Part shown: in pieces, positions 35,404 through 44,900 of the stretch
Numbering within the stretch: the stretch's first letter is position 1
Layout of the letters: each line of letters opens with the position of its first letter
DNA from: Mycobacterium colombiense
Lineage (GTDB): Bacteria > Actinomycetota > Actinomycetes > Mycobacteriales > Mycobacteriaceae
NCBI RefSeq assembly: GCF_001665835.1
Contig: NZ_LZSX01000089.1
Coordinates: 166,485-230,484, forward strand
Reading direction: 5' to 3'
Length of the DNA stretch: 64,000 nt
Notes under the pieces: model-generated
The model's input: only the letters and a program-made list of their open reading frames with translations
Told to the model about the DNA's origin: nothing
Database searches by the model: none
Program-made: the position numbers and the translations under genes

Positions 35404-37278
35404 ATGAGTGACGAGCAGTCCTCACGGGCGGGGTCGATGTTTGGCCCCTACCACCTGAAGCGGCTGCTGGGCCGCGGCGGGATGGGTGAGGTCTACGAGG
35501 CTGAACACACCGTCAAGGAGTGGACGGTCGCGGTCAAACTCCTCTCCGAAAGCTTCAGCCGCGACCCGGTGTTTCGCGAGCGGTTGAAACGCGAAGCCCG
35601 CACGGCCGGTCGTTTGCAGGAACCGCACGTGGTACCGGTGCACGACTACGGCGAAATCGACGGCCAGATGTTTCTGGAGATGCGCTTGGTCGAGGGCACC
35701 GACCTGGACAGCGCGCTCAAACGCTTCGGCCCGCTGACCCCACCCCGCGCGGTCGCCATCATCACCCAGATCGCCTCCGCGCTCGACTCCGCCCACGCCG
35801 CCGGGGTGATGCACCGCGACATCAAACCGCAGAACATTCTGGTCACCCGTGACGACTTCGCCTACCTGGTCGACTTCGGCATCGCCAGCGCCACCACCGA
35901 CGAGAAGCTCACTCAGCTCGGCACCGCGGTCGGCACGTGGAAATACATGGCGCCAGAACGGTTTTCCGACGCGGAGGTCACCTATCGCGCCGATATCTAC
36001 GCATTGGCCTGCGTGCTGTTCGAGTGCTTGACCGGATCCCCGCCCTACCGCGCCGACAGCGCCGGCGTGCTGGTCTCCGCCCACATGATGGATCCCATCC
36101 CCGCGCCCAGCGAACAGCGCCCGGGCGTCCCCAAGGCCTTCGACGCGTTGATAGCCCGCGGCATGGCCAAAAAGCCCGAAGACCGCTACGCCAGCGCGGG
36201 TGACCTGGCCCGCGCCGCCAAGGAGGCCCTCAGCAACCCCGACCAGGACCGCGCCGCCACCATCTTGCGCCGCAGCCAGGAAGCCGCACGGCCCACCGTC
36301 GACAACCCCGGCGCTCAGGCCCACGCCGCTCCAGCGCCTCCGCCGCCGTACCAGCCCACGTTCAACACCCCGCCGCCGTCGCCATTCGACCCGCCGTCGG
36401 CCCCCAGTTCCGGTCCGATACCGGCGCAGGGCGTCCAGGCGTGGACCCCCACCAGCGGCCCGATCCCGGCGGCCGGCCCGCCCGCGCCACCGTATTACCA
36501 AGGCGGCAACGCCAACTGGGGCGGCCCGCCACAGTTCATCAGCTCAACACCCTGGGGTCAGGCCCCGCCCAAGCCGCACCCCAATGTCTGGCCCATCATC
36601 GCGGCCGTCGCCGTCGTGCTCGTGGTCATCGCCAGCGGGGTGGGCATCTGGCTGGTCGTCCGGCCCAAACCGGAACCACCGCAGGCCGCCCCGCTGGGAC
36701 CCGAACGCCTCAGTGGCCTGCTGCTCAGCCCGGCCGACATCAACGGCGTAATGGGCTCGTCCTCGATGCAGCCGGGCAAACCGATCACCGCGACGGACAG
36801 CTCCGCAGTGACGGTGTCCGCGCCGGATTGCCAGGGCGCGCTCTACACCACCCAGGATCCGGTCTACGCCGGCAGCGGCTACTCGGCGGTCAGCGGACTG
36901 GTGTCCTCGGAGGCGGGCGACAATTACGACCACTGGGTCAACCAGGCCGTCGTGCTCTTCCCGTCCGCCGACAGGGCCAAGACCTTCGTGCAGACCTCCG
37001 CGGAGAAGTGGAAGGGCTGCGCCGCCAAGACGGTGACCGTCACCAACAAGAACAAGACCTATCGGTGGACGTTCGCCCAACTTCAGGGCAGCCCGCCAAA
37101 AGTCACGCTGATGGACACCCAGGAAGGCGCCGACGGCTGGGAGTGCCAACGCGCACTCAGCGTGGCCAACAACGTTGTCGTCGACATCAACGCGTGCGGG
37201 TACCACATCAGCGATCAGGGCGGCCAGATCGCCGACAAGATCGTCGGAAAAATCAACAGCGACAAGCCGGAAGGCTGA
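35404..37278 (+). CDS. pknH: membrane Ser/Thr protein kinase PknH
   Basis: 624 residues (626 in M. tuberculosis). Kinase domain 15-275: glycine loop GRGGMG (23-28), Lys45, HRDIKPQN (Asp139), DFG (157-159), activation loop with Thr170, APE. A Pro-rich juxtamembrane segment (about 300-395), one membrane helix (about 397-420), then an extracellular PknH-type sensor domain with cysteines in PDCQGAL, KGCAAK, WECQRAL and NACGYH for two disulfides. It phosphorylates EmbR in M. tuberculosis. The start has a GGAAGG ribosome site. Confidence 0.95.
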   Translation: MSDEQSSRAGSMFGPYHLKRLLGRGGMGEVYEAEHTVKEWTVAVKLLSESFSRDPVFRERLKREARTAGRLQEPHVVPVHDYGEIDGQMFLEMRLVEGTDLDSALKRFGPLTPPRAVAIITQIASALDSAHAAGVMHRDIKPQNILVTRDDFAYLVDFGIASATTDEKLTQLGTAVGTWKYMAPERFSDAEVTYRADIYALACVLFECLTGSPPYRADSAGVLVSAHMMDPIPAPSEQRPGVPKAFDALIARGMAKKPEDRYASAGDLARAAKEALSNPDQDRAATILRRSQEAARPTVDNPGAQAHAAPAPPPPYQPTFNTPPPSPFDPPSAPSSGPIPAQGVQAWTPTSGPIPAAGPPAPPYYQGGNANWGGPPQFISSTPWGQAPPKPHPNVWPIIAAVAVVLVVIASGVGIWLVVRPKPEPPQAAPLGPERLSGLLLSPADINGVMGSSSMQPGKPITATDSSAVTVSAPDCQGALYTTQDPVYAGSGYSAVSGLVSSEAGDNYDHWVNQAVVLFPSADRAKTFVQTSAEKWKGCAAKTVTVTNKNKTYRWTFAQLQGSPPKVTLMDTQEGADGWECQRALSVANNVVVDINACGYHISDQGGQIADKIVGKINSDKPEG

Positions 37279-37301
37279 CCGGCCGTACCGTTAAGCTCTT
37301 G

Positions 37302-37877
37302 TCACGACTGAAGATCGGGTCCCTCCGCGCGTAGGTCGTCGACCGCCGACATCGCGCCCCGCAACTTCGCCAGCCACTCCTCGGCGTGTTCGCCGACCAG
37401 CTTCACCGACCACGCCAGCGCGTCGGCCCGGGATCGGGCGACCCCGGCATCGACCAACGTGTCCAGCACCTGGCGCTCGGGTTGCTTCAGCCGCGTCATG
37501 ACCGGTACGGCGATGTGGGTGAACAGAATTCGCTCGGTGCCGGCCGTGGAGCCGACCTCGACGCCCCAGGACACCTTGCGCCCGTAGCGATCCTGGGCTT
37601 CGTCGGCGATGTGCATCCGCTCCGATCGGGTGTCTTCGCGGAATCGCGAAGCTCGCCCGGCCGCGCGGGCCTCGCTGGCTTCGCCTTCCGCGTCCGGGAG
37701 CTTGCCGATGACGGTGATCTCTTCGCGGTCGACGACCACCGTGGGGTCGCCGTCGAACCAGTTCTCCGGGAGACGTCCGGCGAACCATTCCGCGGCGTCG
37801 CCGGCGTCGGGTTGCTGGGCCTGCTGCCAGCCCCCGGGGCGACCGTAACGCCGCCCGTGTGTGTGATGCGCTTTCAT
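37302..37877 (-). CDS. abmR: AbmR (Rv1265-like) DNA-binding regulator
   Basis: 191 residues from the ATG at 37877 (MKAHHTHGRRYG); a weaker start at 37901 is open. Gly/Gln-rich N-terminus, then WFAGRLPENWFDGDPTVVVDREEITVIGKLP and a helical C-terminus (ERQVLDTLVDAGVARSRADALAWSVKLVGEHAEEWL). M. tuberculosis Rv1265 was described as an ATP-binding transcription factor that activates the sRNA mcr11, encoded divergently. The gene order here (abmR, sRNA region, adenylate cyclase) is the same. Confidence 0.85.
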   Translation of the reverse strand: MKAHHTHGRRYGRPGGWQQAQQPDAGDAAEWFAGRLPENWFDGDPTVVVDREEITVIGKLPDAEGEASEARAAGRASRFREDTRSERMHIADEAQDRYGRKVSWGVEVGSTAGTERILFTHIAVPVMTRLKQPERQVLDTLVDAGVARSRADALAWSVKLVGEHAEEWLAKLRGAMSAVDDLRAEGPDLQS

Positions 37878-38020
37878 GATTACATGATTACACCGTTGCA
37901 TGTGTAAGGGAACGGGCTTTCACCGGCAGCGAAACGACGGACCCCGCGCGGGCAACTTCCCACCAGATCCGGCCGCCGGCTCACGGGTGATCGAGGACTC
38001 CGGCCAACCCGCAAAACCCG
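37878..38020. other. upstream region shared by abmR and the predicted sRNA
   Basis: No coding frame seen. Next to the abmR start is an 8-bp tandem direct repeat (ATGATTAC twice, 37876-37891). AbmR binding sites and the abmR promoter would be expected here, but no consensus is known to me. Confidence 0.35.
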
Positions 38021-38049
38021 TTGATCCGGGCAGTTCGTCGGCGTATTTT
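38021..38049 (+). promoter_or_regulatory. predicted sigma-A-type promoter of the sRNA
   Basis: TTGATC (38021-38026) and TATTTT (38044-38049) are separated by 17 bp, close to the -35/-10 consensus. Transcription would start near 38056 on the plus strand, pointing away from abmR. Confidence 0.5.
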
Positions 38050-38055
38050 GGTTAG

Positions 38056-38205
38056 CGAAGCAGGCCCGGAAGCGACCAATTCGAAGTGCCGGAACACGGG
38101 GTAGGAATCCGGCCGCGTAGGACACGCATAAGACGGAGTCAGACGCCCCCTAGAGTCGCGCCGGGCCTGCCCATGTGCCGGGACTCTTCTTCCCGGTGCT
38201 TTCTC
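38056..38205 (+). ncRNA. mcr11: predicted Mcr11-like small RNA
   Basis: Position and orientation are those of M. tuberculosis Mcr11: between the Rv1264-type cyclase and abmR, divergent from abmR and convergent with the cyclase. A promoter-like pair precedes 38056. At 38178-38196 a hairpin CCGGGA-CTCTTCT-TCCCGG is followed by a pyrimidine-rich run (TGCTTTCTCC), a plausible intrinsic terminator 20 bp before the cyclase stop. The resulting ~150-nt RNA is near the reported Mcr11 size (about 130 nt). No conserved open frame. I have not compared sequence. Confidence 0.6.
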
Positions 38206-38223
38206 CCCGGTGCCGCGTGGCCC

Positions 38224-39345
38224 TCAGTCGCCGTCGCCGCGGCGGACGCGAAAGAGCTTCACCTCGCTCTTGATGCCCTTGAGGCGACGTGCGCCGACGA
38301 ACGATCCGGAGAACCCACCGCGGTCACCGATGACGCCCCAGGCCGAATCCGCGACCAGGACCGTGCCCGGGCGCGCCACGTTGGTGACCCGGCTTGCCAC
38401 GTTGACCGGGCTGCCGAACCAATCACCGGCCCGGCTCACCGCCATGCCGGACGCCACCCCCGCTCGCAACCGGGGAAAGTCGTTGTCGCTGTCGACGGCT
38501 TCGACGAGTTTGACGATGACGTCGAGCAACGGCAGCGGATCGGGGCAGACGAACATCACCGCATCACCGATGGTCTTGATGAATCGCACCGGGGGCACGG
38601 TCATGTCCCGGGCCAGAATGGCCAGCCGGTTGGCCAGGTGGCCCAACTCCTCGGGGGATACCGCCTCGCCGATCTTCGTGAAGCCGACCAGGTCCGCGAA
38701 GGCAACGGTGATCTGGCGCGCTCCCGGTAGCGGCTCGCCGGCGGCCCGCTCCGCGGCATTGATCGCCTCGGTCTCCATCATGTGGCGCAGCTGCATGAAC
38801 AACATATGCTCGATCATCGGCCCGAGCATGGGCGCGATCTTGCCCACCAAAGCCTTTGAAGCCTTGGCGATTTCGAGTTCGCTGTTACCCGGTCGCATGA
38901 TCGCCGAAAGCGCCGTGTAGCGCATGACTTCGGCGGCCCGCGACAAACCTTCGGCGAGCACCCGAACCACGAGAACCACCTGTTCGGGATCCAGCCCCAG
39001 CTCAACGAATCGCTGGGAGAAGGCGGCAGCCTCACCGTCGGCCCGCATGTGCACGACCGCGTCGGGGTCGTCCACCCGAACCAGACCGATCGCGCGCTGC
39101 ACGCGCTGCAGCAGGCCCAGGTCGATGCCATGGGTCTCGCTGATCTCGCGAGTGGACACGTAGGTGCCGTCATCGCCGATGAGGTGGCGGGTGGCCAGCA
39201 ACAGGGGCGGATTGGTGGTCCGGATCTCCTCGATGGTGATGCCCTGCTCGAGCAGCCACGTCACCAGCTCGGCGCGCTCGGTGCGCGCGTTGCCCTCGAG
39301 CCCCTCGAGCAGATCGTCGATGTTCTGGTCGGCCCCGTCCTGCAC
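38224..39345 (-). CDS. pH-sensing adenylate cyclase (Rv1264-like)
   Basis: 373 residues from the GTG at 39345; an ATG at 39393 would add 16 but overlaps the divergent glycosylase start. The N-terminal ~200 helical residues are the autoinhibitory pH-responsive domain of Rv1264. The C-terminal cyclase domain has metal Asp in FADLVGF and TIGDAV, adenine-specifying Lys in FIKTIGD and Asp in GDWFGS, and transition-state Asn and Arg in PVNVASR, so all catalytic residues are present. It forms a homodimer making cAMP. It ends 20 bp from the predicted sRNA terminator. Confidence 0.93.
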   Translation of the reverse strand: MQDGADQNIDDLLEGLEGNARTERAELVTWLLEQGITIEEIRTTNPPLLLATRHLIGDDGTYVSTREISETHGIDLGLLQRVQRAIGLVRVDDPDAVVHMRADGEAAAFSQRFVELGLDPEQVVLVVRVLAEGLSRAAEVMRYTALSAIMRPGNSELEIAKASKALVGKIAPMLGPMIEHMLFMQLRHMMETEAINAAERAAGEPLPGARQITVAFADLVGFTKIGEAVSPEELGHLANRLAILARDMTVPPVRFIKTIGDAVMFVCPDPLPLLDVIVKLVEAVDSDNDFPRLRAGVASGMAVSRAGDWFGSPVNVASRVTNVARPGTVLVADSAWGVIGDRGGFSGSFVGARRLKGIKSEVKLFRVRRGDGD

Positions 39346-39382
39346 GTCGCCAACGTACAACGCGGGCGAGCCATGATGTGAG

Positions 39383-39883
39383 GTGATGAGCACACCGCTG
39401 CTGCGGGGATTCCCGCCTGTCGTCGACGAGCGCGCCAGGACGCTGATCCTCGGCTCGTTTCCCAGCGCGCAGTCGCTGGCGGCGGGCCAGTACTACGCCA
39501 ATCCACGCAATGCGTTCTGGTCGATCACCGGTGAGCTGTTCGGCTTCGATGCGACCGCGCCCTACAACGTACGGCTCGCGGCACTGCGGTCCCATGGTGT
39601 CGCCCTCTGGGACGTGCTGCACTCGTGCCGCCGGGTCGGCAGCTCCGACTCGGCGATTGAGCCAAAGAGTTTGTCGGTCAACGATTTTGGTGAGTTATTC
39701 GAGCACTACCCCACCATCACGGCGGTGTACTTCAACGGCGCCAAGGCCGCCGACCTGTTCCGCCGGCTGGCGACGGCGCCCGAGCGAATCGGGTATCAGC
39801 GGTTGCCGTCGACCAGCCCGGCCCACGCGGTACGGCCGGGCACCAAGCTCGCGGCGTGGACTGTGCTGGTTAAACCCGCTTAG
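39383..39883 (+). CDS. DNA-deoxyinosine (hypoxanthine/uracil) glycosylase
   Basis: 166 residues (an adjacent ATG at 39386 is equivalent). UDG superfamily: LILGSFPSAQSLAAGQYYANPRNAFW near the start matches motif 1 of the hypoxanthine-DNA glycosylase group (UDG family 6, GSFPS with an active-site Asn downstream), and STSPAH is motif 2. It excises deaminated bases. Convergent with amiB2. I recall no equivalent at this locus in M. tuberculosis. Confidence 0.82.
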   Translation: MMSTPLLRGFPPVVDERARTLILGSFPSAQSLAAGQYYANPRNAFWSITGELFGFDATAPYNVRLAALRSHGVALWDVLHSCRRVGSSDSAIEPKSLSVNDFGELFEHYPTITAVYFNGAKAADLFRRLATAPERIGYQRLPSTSPAHAVRPGTKLAAWTVLVKPA

Positions 39884-41265
39884 GAGACCGGCGGTCGCCG
39901 CAGGGCCCACGGCCGGGCGGCTTCGATCTGCGCCGAGAGCGACAGCAGGGTCGCCTCGTCATACGGGCGGCCGACGAGTTGGACCGACATCGGCAAGCGA
40001 TCCCCGTCGAAGTCCCACGGAACCACCGCGGCCGGCTGCCCGGTCAGATTCCAAACCTGTTGGTAGGGAACGTACTGACCGACCCTCAGCAGCGTGGACA
40101 CGACGCCACGGCGTTGATACGCGCCGATACGGGACGGGCCCGCCGCGGTGCCGGGCGTGACGACGACGTCGACATCATCGAAGATCGCCTGAATCCGCGA
40201 GATCACGGCCCCCTCGGTGGCTCGGATGGCCTCCATCCGCCGGTCCGAGAAAAAGGACCCCAGGCGGGCCATGTTGCGGGTGCGCGCTTCCAGGCGTTCC
40301 GGATGGGCCAGTGCGTCCGCGTCGTCGCAGATGCCGCGCAAATAGCGGGGCAGGTAGTTCGTGAGTATCGCCGAGGGCGGATATTCGGGGTCGGCCGTGA
40401 TGACGTCGTGGCCAAGGTCGCGAAGCAATGCGCCCGCCTGGTGGACCGCGGTCAACTCCGCCTTGCCGACCCTGACCGGGAGTGGGGTTGGGACCTTGGT
40501 GCTCAACGCGATTCGCAACCGGCCGGGACTGCGCCCTGCCGCGATCGCGAACTCGCCTTCGGGGCCGGGCACCGTCGACGTCGCATCCAGGAATACGGCC
40601 GCGTCCATCACCGTCCGCGCGATCGGGCCGTTGACGCTCAGCCCGTACCAGGCGTCGTCGTGCGGTTCCAGCGACACGCGATCGCGTTGTGGCTTCAGGC
40701 CGAACAGGCCACACCATGTCGCGGGGATGCGGATCGAGCCGCCCCCGTCGGATCCCAGCGCCAGCGAAGCCAACCCGGCGGCGACCGCGGCGGCACTCCC
40801 GCCGCTACTGCCCCCCGGGGTGCGGGTGGGATTCCACGGGTTACGGGTGGCTCCGAAGGTCATCGACTCGGTATACGGCAGCATCATCAGCTCGGGCACA
40901 TTGGTTTTGCCGATGATCACGGCGCCCGCGGCCCGCAACCGGCGCACCACCTCCGCGTCGGAGCTGACGGCGGGCCGGTGTCCGCCGCTGCCGAACGTCG
41001 TCACCTGCCCGGCGACGTCGACATCGTCTTTGATCGCGATCGGCACGCCGAGCAGCGGTAGCCGTTCGCCCGCGTCCAGGCGCTCCTGCGCCACGGCGGC
41101 CTGGTAACGGGCTTGGTCGGCGAGCACCACGCGGTAGCAACGCAGCTGGCTGTCCAGCCGCCCGATCCGCTCCAGGTAGAGCTCGAGCAACTCCGCCGCG
41201 GTCAATTCACCGTTGGCCAGCATGCGCGCGTGGGCCGCCGCGCCGGCGAAGGCGAGATCGTTCAC
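39880..41265 (-). CDS. amiB2: amidase AmiB2
   Basis: 461 residues from the GTG at 41265 (M. tuberculosis AmiB2: 462); the frame extends to 41286. Amidase-signature triad: Lys in IAIKDDVD, Ser in GGSSGGSAAA and nucleophile Ser in SDGGGSIRIP. It hydrolyses an amide to acid and ammonia; the physiological substrate is unknown. Its stop overlaps that of the convergent glycosylase by 4 bp. Confidence 0.94.
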   Translation of the reverse strand: MNDLAFAGAAAHARMLANGELTAAELLELYLERIGRLDSQLRCYRVVLADQARYQAAVAQERLDAGERLPLLGVPIAIKDDVDVAGQVTTFGSGGHRPAVSSDAEVVRRLRAAGAVIIGKTNVPELMMLPYTESMTFGATRNPWNPTRTPGGSSGGSAAAVAAGLASLALGSDGGGSIRIPATWCGLFGLKPQRDRVSLEPHDDAWYGLSVNGPIARTVMDAAVFLDATSTVPGPEGEFAIAAGRSPGRLRIALSTKVPTPLPVRVGKAELTAVHQAGALLRDLGHDVITADPEYPPSAILTNYLPRYLRGICDDADALAHPERLEARTRNMARLGSFFSDRRMEAIRATEGAVISRIQAIFDDVDVVVTPGTAAGPSRIGAYQRRGVVSTLLRVGQYVPYQQVWNLTGQPAAVVPWDFDGDRLPMSVQLVGRPYDEATLLSLSAQIEAARPWALRRPPVS

Positions 41266-41348
41266 CGCGGCAGCGTAACTCGACAATCGTGGCCGGCCCC
41301 GAATGGTCTCGGCATGGGCGCGACGCAGCAGCCAGTACCGTGGGCGAC

Positions 41349-41783
41349 ATGTCCTGCATGTTCTGTGCGATCGTCGCCGGCGAGGCTCCGGCCATCCGGA
41401 TCTACGAAGACGACGACTACCTGGCCATCCTCGACATCCGCCCGTTCACCCGCGGCCACACCTTGGTGCTACCCAAACGGCACAGCGTCGATCTCACCGA
41501 CACCCCGCCGGAGACGCTGGCCGGAATGGTCACCCTGGGGCAACGCATCGCCCGGGCCGCGCGCAGCACCGAATTGGCCGACGCGACGAACATCGCGGTC
41601 AACGACGGCAGCGCCGCTTTCCAGACCGTCTTCCACATCCACCTGCACGTTTTGCCTCGCCGCAACGGCGACAAGCTGTCGGTCGCCAAGGGATTGCTGC
41701 TGCGCCGCGACCCCGACCGGGACGCCACCGGCCAGATTCTGCGCACCGCGCTGGCCCGCATCGATGCAAGTCAGCCGGATTGA
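41349..41783 (+). CDS. HIT family hydrolase (Rv1262c-like)
   Basis: 144 residues from the ATG at 41349. Histidine triad HIHLHVLP near residue 100, with IYEDDDYLAILDI and GHTLVLPKRH. CxxC (Cys3, Cys6) at the N-terminus may bind zinc, as in Hint-like proteins. Nucleotidyl hydrolase or transferase of unknown substrate. The gene is divergent from amiB2. Confidence 0.92.
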   Translation: MSCMFCAIVAGEAPAIRIYEDDDYLAILDIRPFTRGHTLVLPKRHSVDLTDTPPETLAGMVTLGQRIARAARSTELADATNIAVNDGSAAFQTVFHIHLHVLPRRNGDKLSVAKGLLLRRDPDRDATGQILRTALARIDASQPD

Positions 41784-41928
41784 GCCGCCGGGCAGATCAC
41801 GGCCCGCGCCCGCACCAACCTGGCAAAAGCCCCACGTCGCGAAGGTCGGCAGCGGTTTAATGCCCCTGTAACTCGTGGTGAGTTTGTTCATTTCTTCACC
41901 ACACAGCAGGGGAGCGGCTGGTGCGGCG

Positions 41929-44900
41929 ATGAAACGCTGGGCGGTGAATCCGTGGCGGCGGTCGGGGGTGCCCGCACGCACAGGCTGGCTGCTCGCCGGC
42001 GTGTACGGCGTCGCCGAGTTGTCGATCGTGGTGTCGAAGTTCTGGGGATCGCATGGCCCCTACGGGACGCGGCCGATCAACGAGGTCGTCATCGCGGTGT
42101 GTCTCGCCATCACGGCGGTGTGCGCCGGCTCCGCCGCCCGCCACCAGGCCGGACGACAGCGATACGGCTGGTTGGCGCTGGTCACTGGCCTGGCCGGCTG
42201 GGCGGTGGGCGAGATCATCTGGGCGGTCTACGACGTACGCCCGGAGTTCGACCACGCCGCGAACCCGGCGGCGACCGAGATCGTGCTGCTGTTGTATCCG
42301 CTCGGCGCCATGACCTCGTTGGTGTTGCTGTCGCGGCTCTCTCGCCTCGACAACTTCCGGCGCATGCTGCTCGACGGCCTGATCGTGGCGACTTCGCTGT
42401 TCGTCATCTCCTGGGTGTTCGTGGTCGAAACTCAGCTGCGCGAGCACACCGGTGCCCGGCTGGCGACGCTGGTGGAGGTCTTCAGCGACATCGTCCTGCT
42501 GACTACGGCAATCCTGATGCTGTCGCGGGCGCGTCCCGGCGACCAGGCGAGCCGGACCCTGCTGGCCGGCGGGATCGGGATCATCAACCTTGCCGACCTG
42601 GTGCTGGTTTTCGACACCGGCATCGGCAGCTATCACACCGGCTATGTGGCCGACTTGATCCGAGTCGCCGGGCTGGCAATGTTGACGCTGGCCGCAGCGG
42701 CCAGCCGCCACGAGCGTCCCGTGCCGCCATCGCAGCCATCGCCGGACGAGGTGGAGCTGCGCACCCGCCTGTGGCTGCCGTATCTGCCGCTGATCATGGC
42801 GGCGGCGGTGGGCTGGGCGCACGCGGCCGGCAATACGCTGCACAAACCCTTGCTGGGCGCGCTGGGAATACTCGTGGCCGCCGTACTGGCCCGACAATTC
42901 GTGGCCCTGGTGGAGAACCAGAATTTGCTGTCCGAAGTCGCGCAGGAGGCCTTCCGCGACCACCTGACCGGTCTGGCCAATCGGGCGCTCTTCCTGCATC
43001 GGTTGGAGCTGGCGGTCGCGCGTCGACACCCCGACGGCACACCGATCGCGGTGCTGTGCCTGGACCTCGACAACTTCAAAGCGGTCAACGACGCCCTCGG
43101 CCATCCGGCCGGCGACGAACTCCTGGTCCGGGTGGCCGGCCGGCTCACCGCCGCGCTGGGCGACACGGGCACCATCGCCCGGCTGGGTGGCGACGAATTC
43201 GCGGCCGTCATCGAAACCTCCGTCGAAGAATCGCAGGCGGCCGCACACCGCATCCTCGACGCCTTCACCGGAGCCATTCTGATCGACGGCATCCCGATCA
43301 CGGTGCGCCCGAGCATCGGATTCACGGTGGCCACCGGCTCGGCGAACTGCACGGTCGATCAGCTGCTACGGCACGCCGACTTGGCCATGTATGCCGCCAA
43401 ACGCGAAGGCGGCCAATGCATCCGCAGCTTCATGCCCGACATGCCGCTGCCATATGCGTTTCCGGCGGCGCCTGGTTCGCACAGATCGTCCGTGGCCGCC
43501 CGTGCTATCGGCGCTGGTGACGGCGATACGCCGCGGGACTCCCGGCCGGCCACCGAGGTCGCCACGGCGGCACCGAGCCTGCCCGAGGACGCGCCCGACA
43601 CCGTCCGCTGGCCGCCACGGGACGTCCGGGCCGCCATCGCGCTGCTGGCAATCGGAGTGGCCGCCTTCACCGTGTCCAGCGTCGTGCGCCCGAACGCCGG
43701 GCACGGCATCGCCTCGGCCGCCGCGCTGTATACGGCCCTGACCGTGGTCGCGGCCGCACTGATCGCGCTTCGCGCATACCGTGTCCCGGCCGACCGGTTC
43801 GCCTGGGCACTGATCGCCGCGGGTATGGCGTCCTCGGCCGTGGGTGACGTCGTCTACGCCCTGTGGGTGCCCAACGGCCGATCCCCGTCGGTGGCCGATC
43901 CGGAGTACCTGGCGTACTACCCCTTCGTCTACGCCGGGCTGTTGCTGCTCATGCGGGCACGGCTCAAGCGGCTGCCGATCCCGATTCAGCTCGACTCGTT
44001 CATCTGCGCACTGACGTTGGCGGCGGTGGCCGCGGCCTTGACGGCCGGCCCGATCCGGGCGGCCGCGGTACGCAGCCCGGCGACCGTATGGGTTGGGTTG
44101 ACATATCCATGGAGCGATCTGGTGCTCCTGGCCCTGGCCGCCGGGATGTTGCCAATCCTTGGCTGGCGCAACGAAATTCGCTGGGCGCTGCTGGTGGCCG
44201 GATTGGTCTTGTTCGCGGTCGCGGACGCCGCCTATCTCTTTCAGACGTCCGCCGGCTTGTACCGGGCCGGCTCGCTGCTGGATGCGTGCTGGGCCGCGTC
44301 GTCGTTGCTCATCGCGATGGCGAGCTGGGCCAGATCGTCATCGATGACGCCACCACCCCGAGGCCGATACGGGCCCTACATCACTCCGGTGGTATCCGCC
44401 ATCGTGGCGCTGGGCGTGATCGTCCTGGCACACCATTCGCGACTCGCCGCGACGCTGGCGGCCTTGAGCCTGGTCGTGGCGACCGGCCGGTTCGCGCTGA
44501 CCTTCCGCAACGCGAACCTGCTGGAGACGAACGACAGACTCGCGATGATCGACGAGTTGACGGCACTGCCGAATCGGCGCTCACTGGCAACGGCCCTGAC
44601 CGCGTTGCCCGTTTCGCCACCATCGGCAACGCGGTCGATTCCGACCAGAGCACACGCGCGCCGCGCGCTGTTGTTGTTGAGCCTGAGCGATTTTCACGAG
44701 ATCACCGACTCGATCGGCAGGCAGTTCGGTGATGAGCTGCTGTGCCATATCGCAAATCGACTGGCCGGCTGCGTCCGTCGCGACGATCTGCTCGCACGGG
44801 TGGGCGAAGACCAATTCGCCGTGCTGCTGTCGGATGGGGCCAACCTCACCGCGGCCAGCGCCTCGGCGGGCCGGCTGCTCGAAGCCTTGGGCGAGCCAAT

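Noticed and set aside
37859..37878. TGTGATGCGCTTTCAT as a CRP box at the abmR start
   Set aside because: The second half-site does not match TCACA, and the sequence lies over the abmR start codon.
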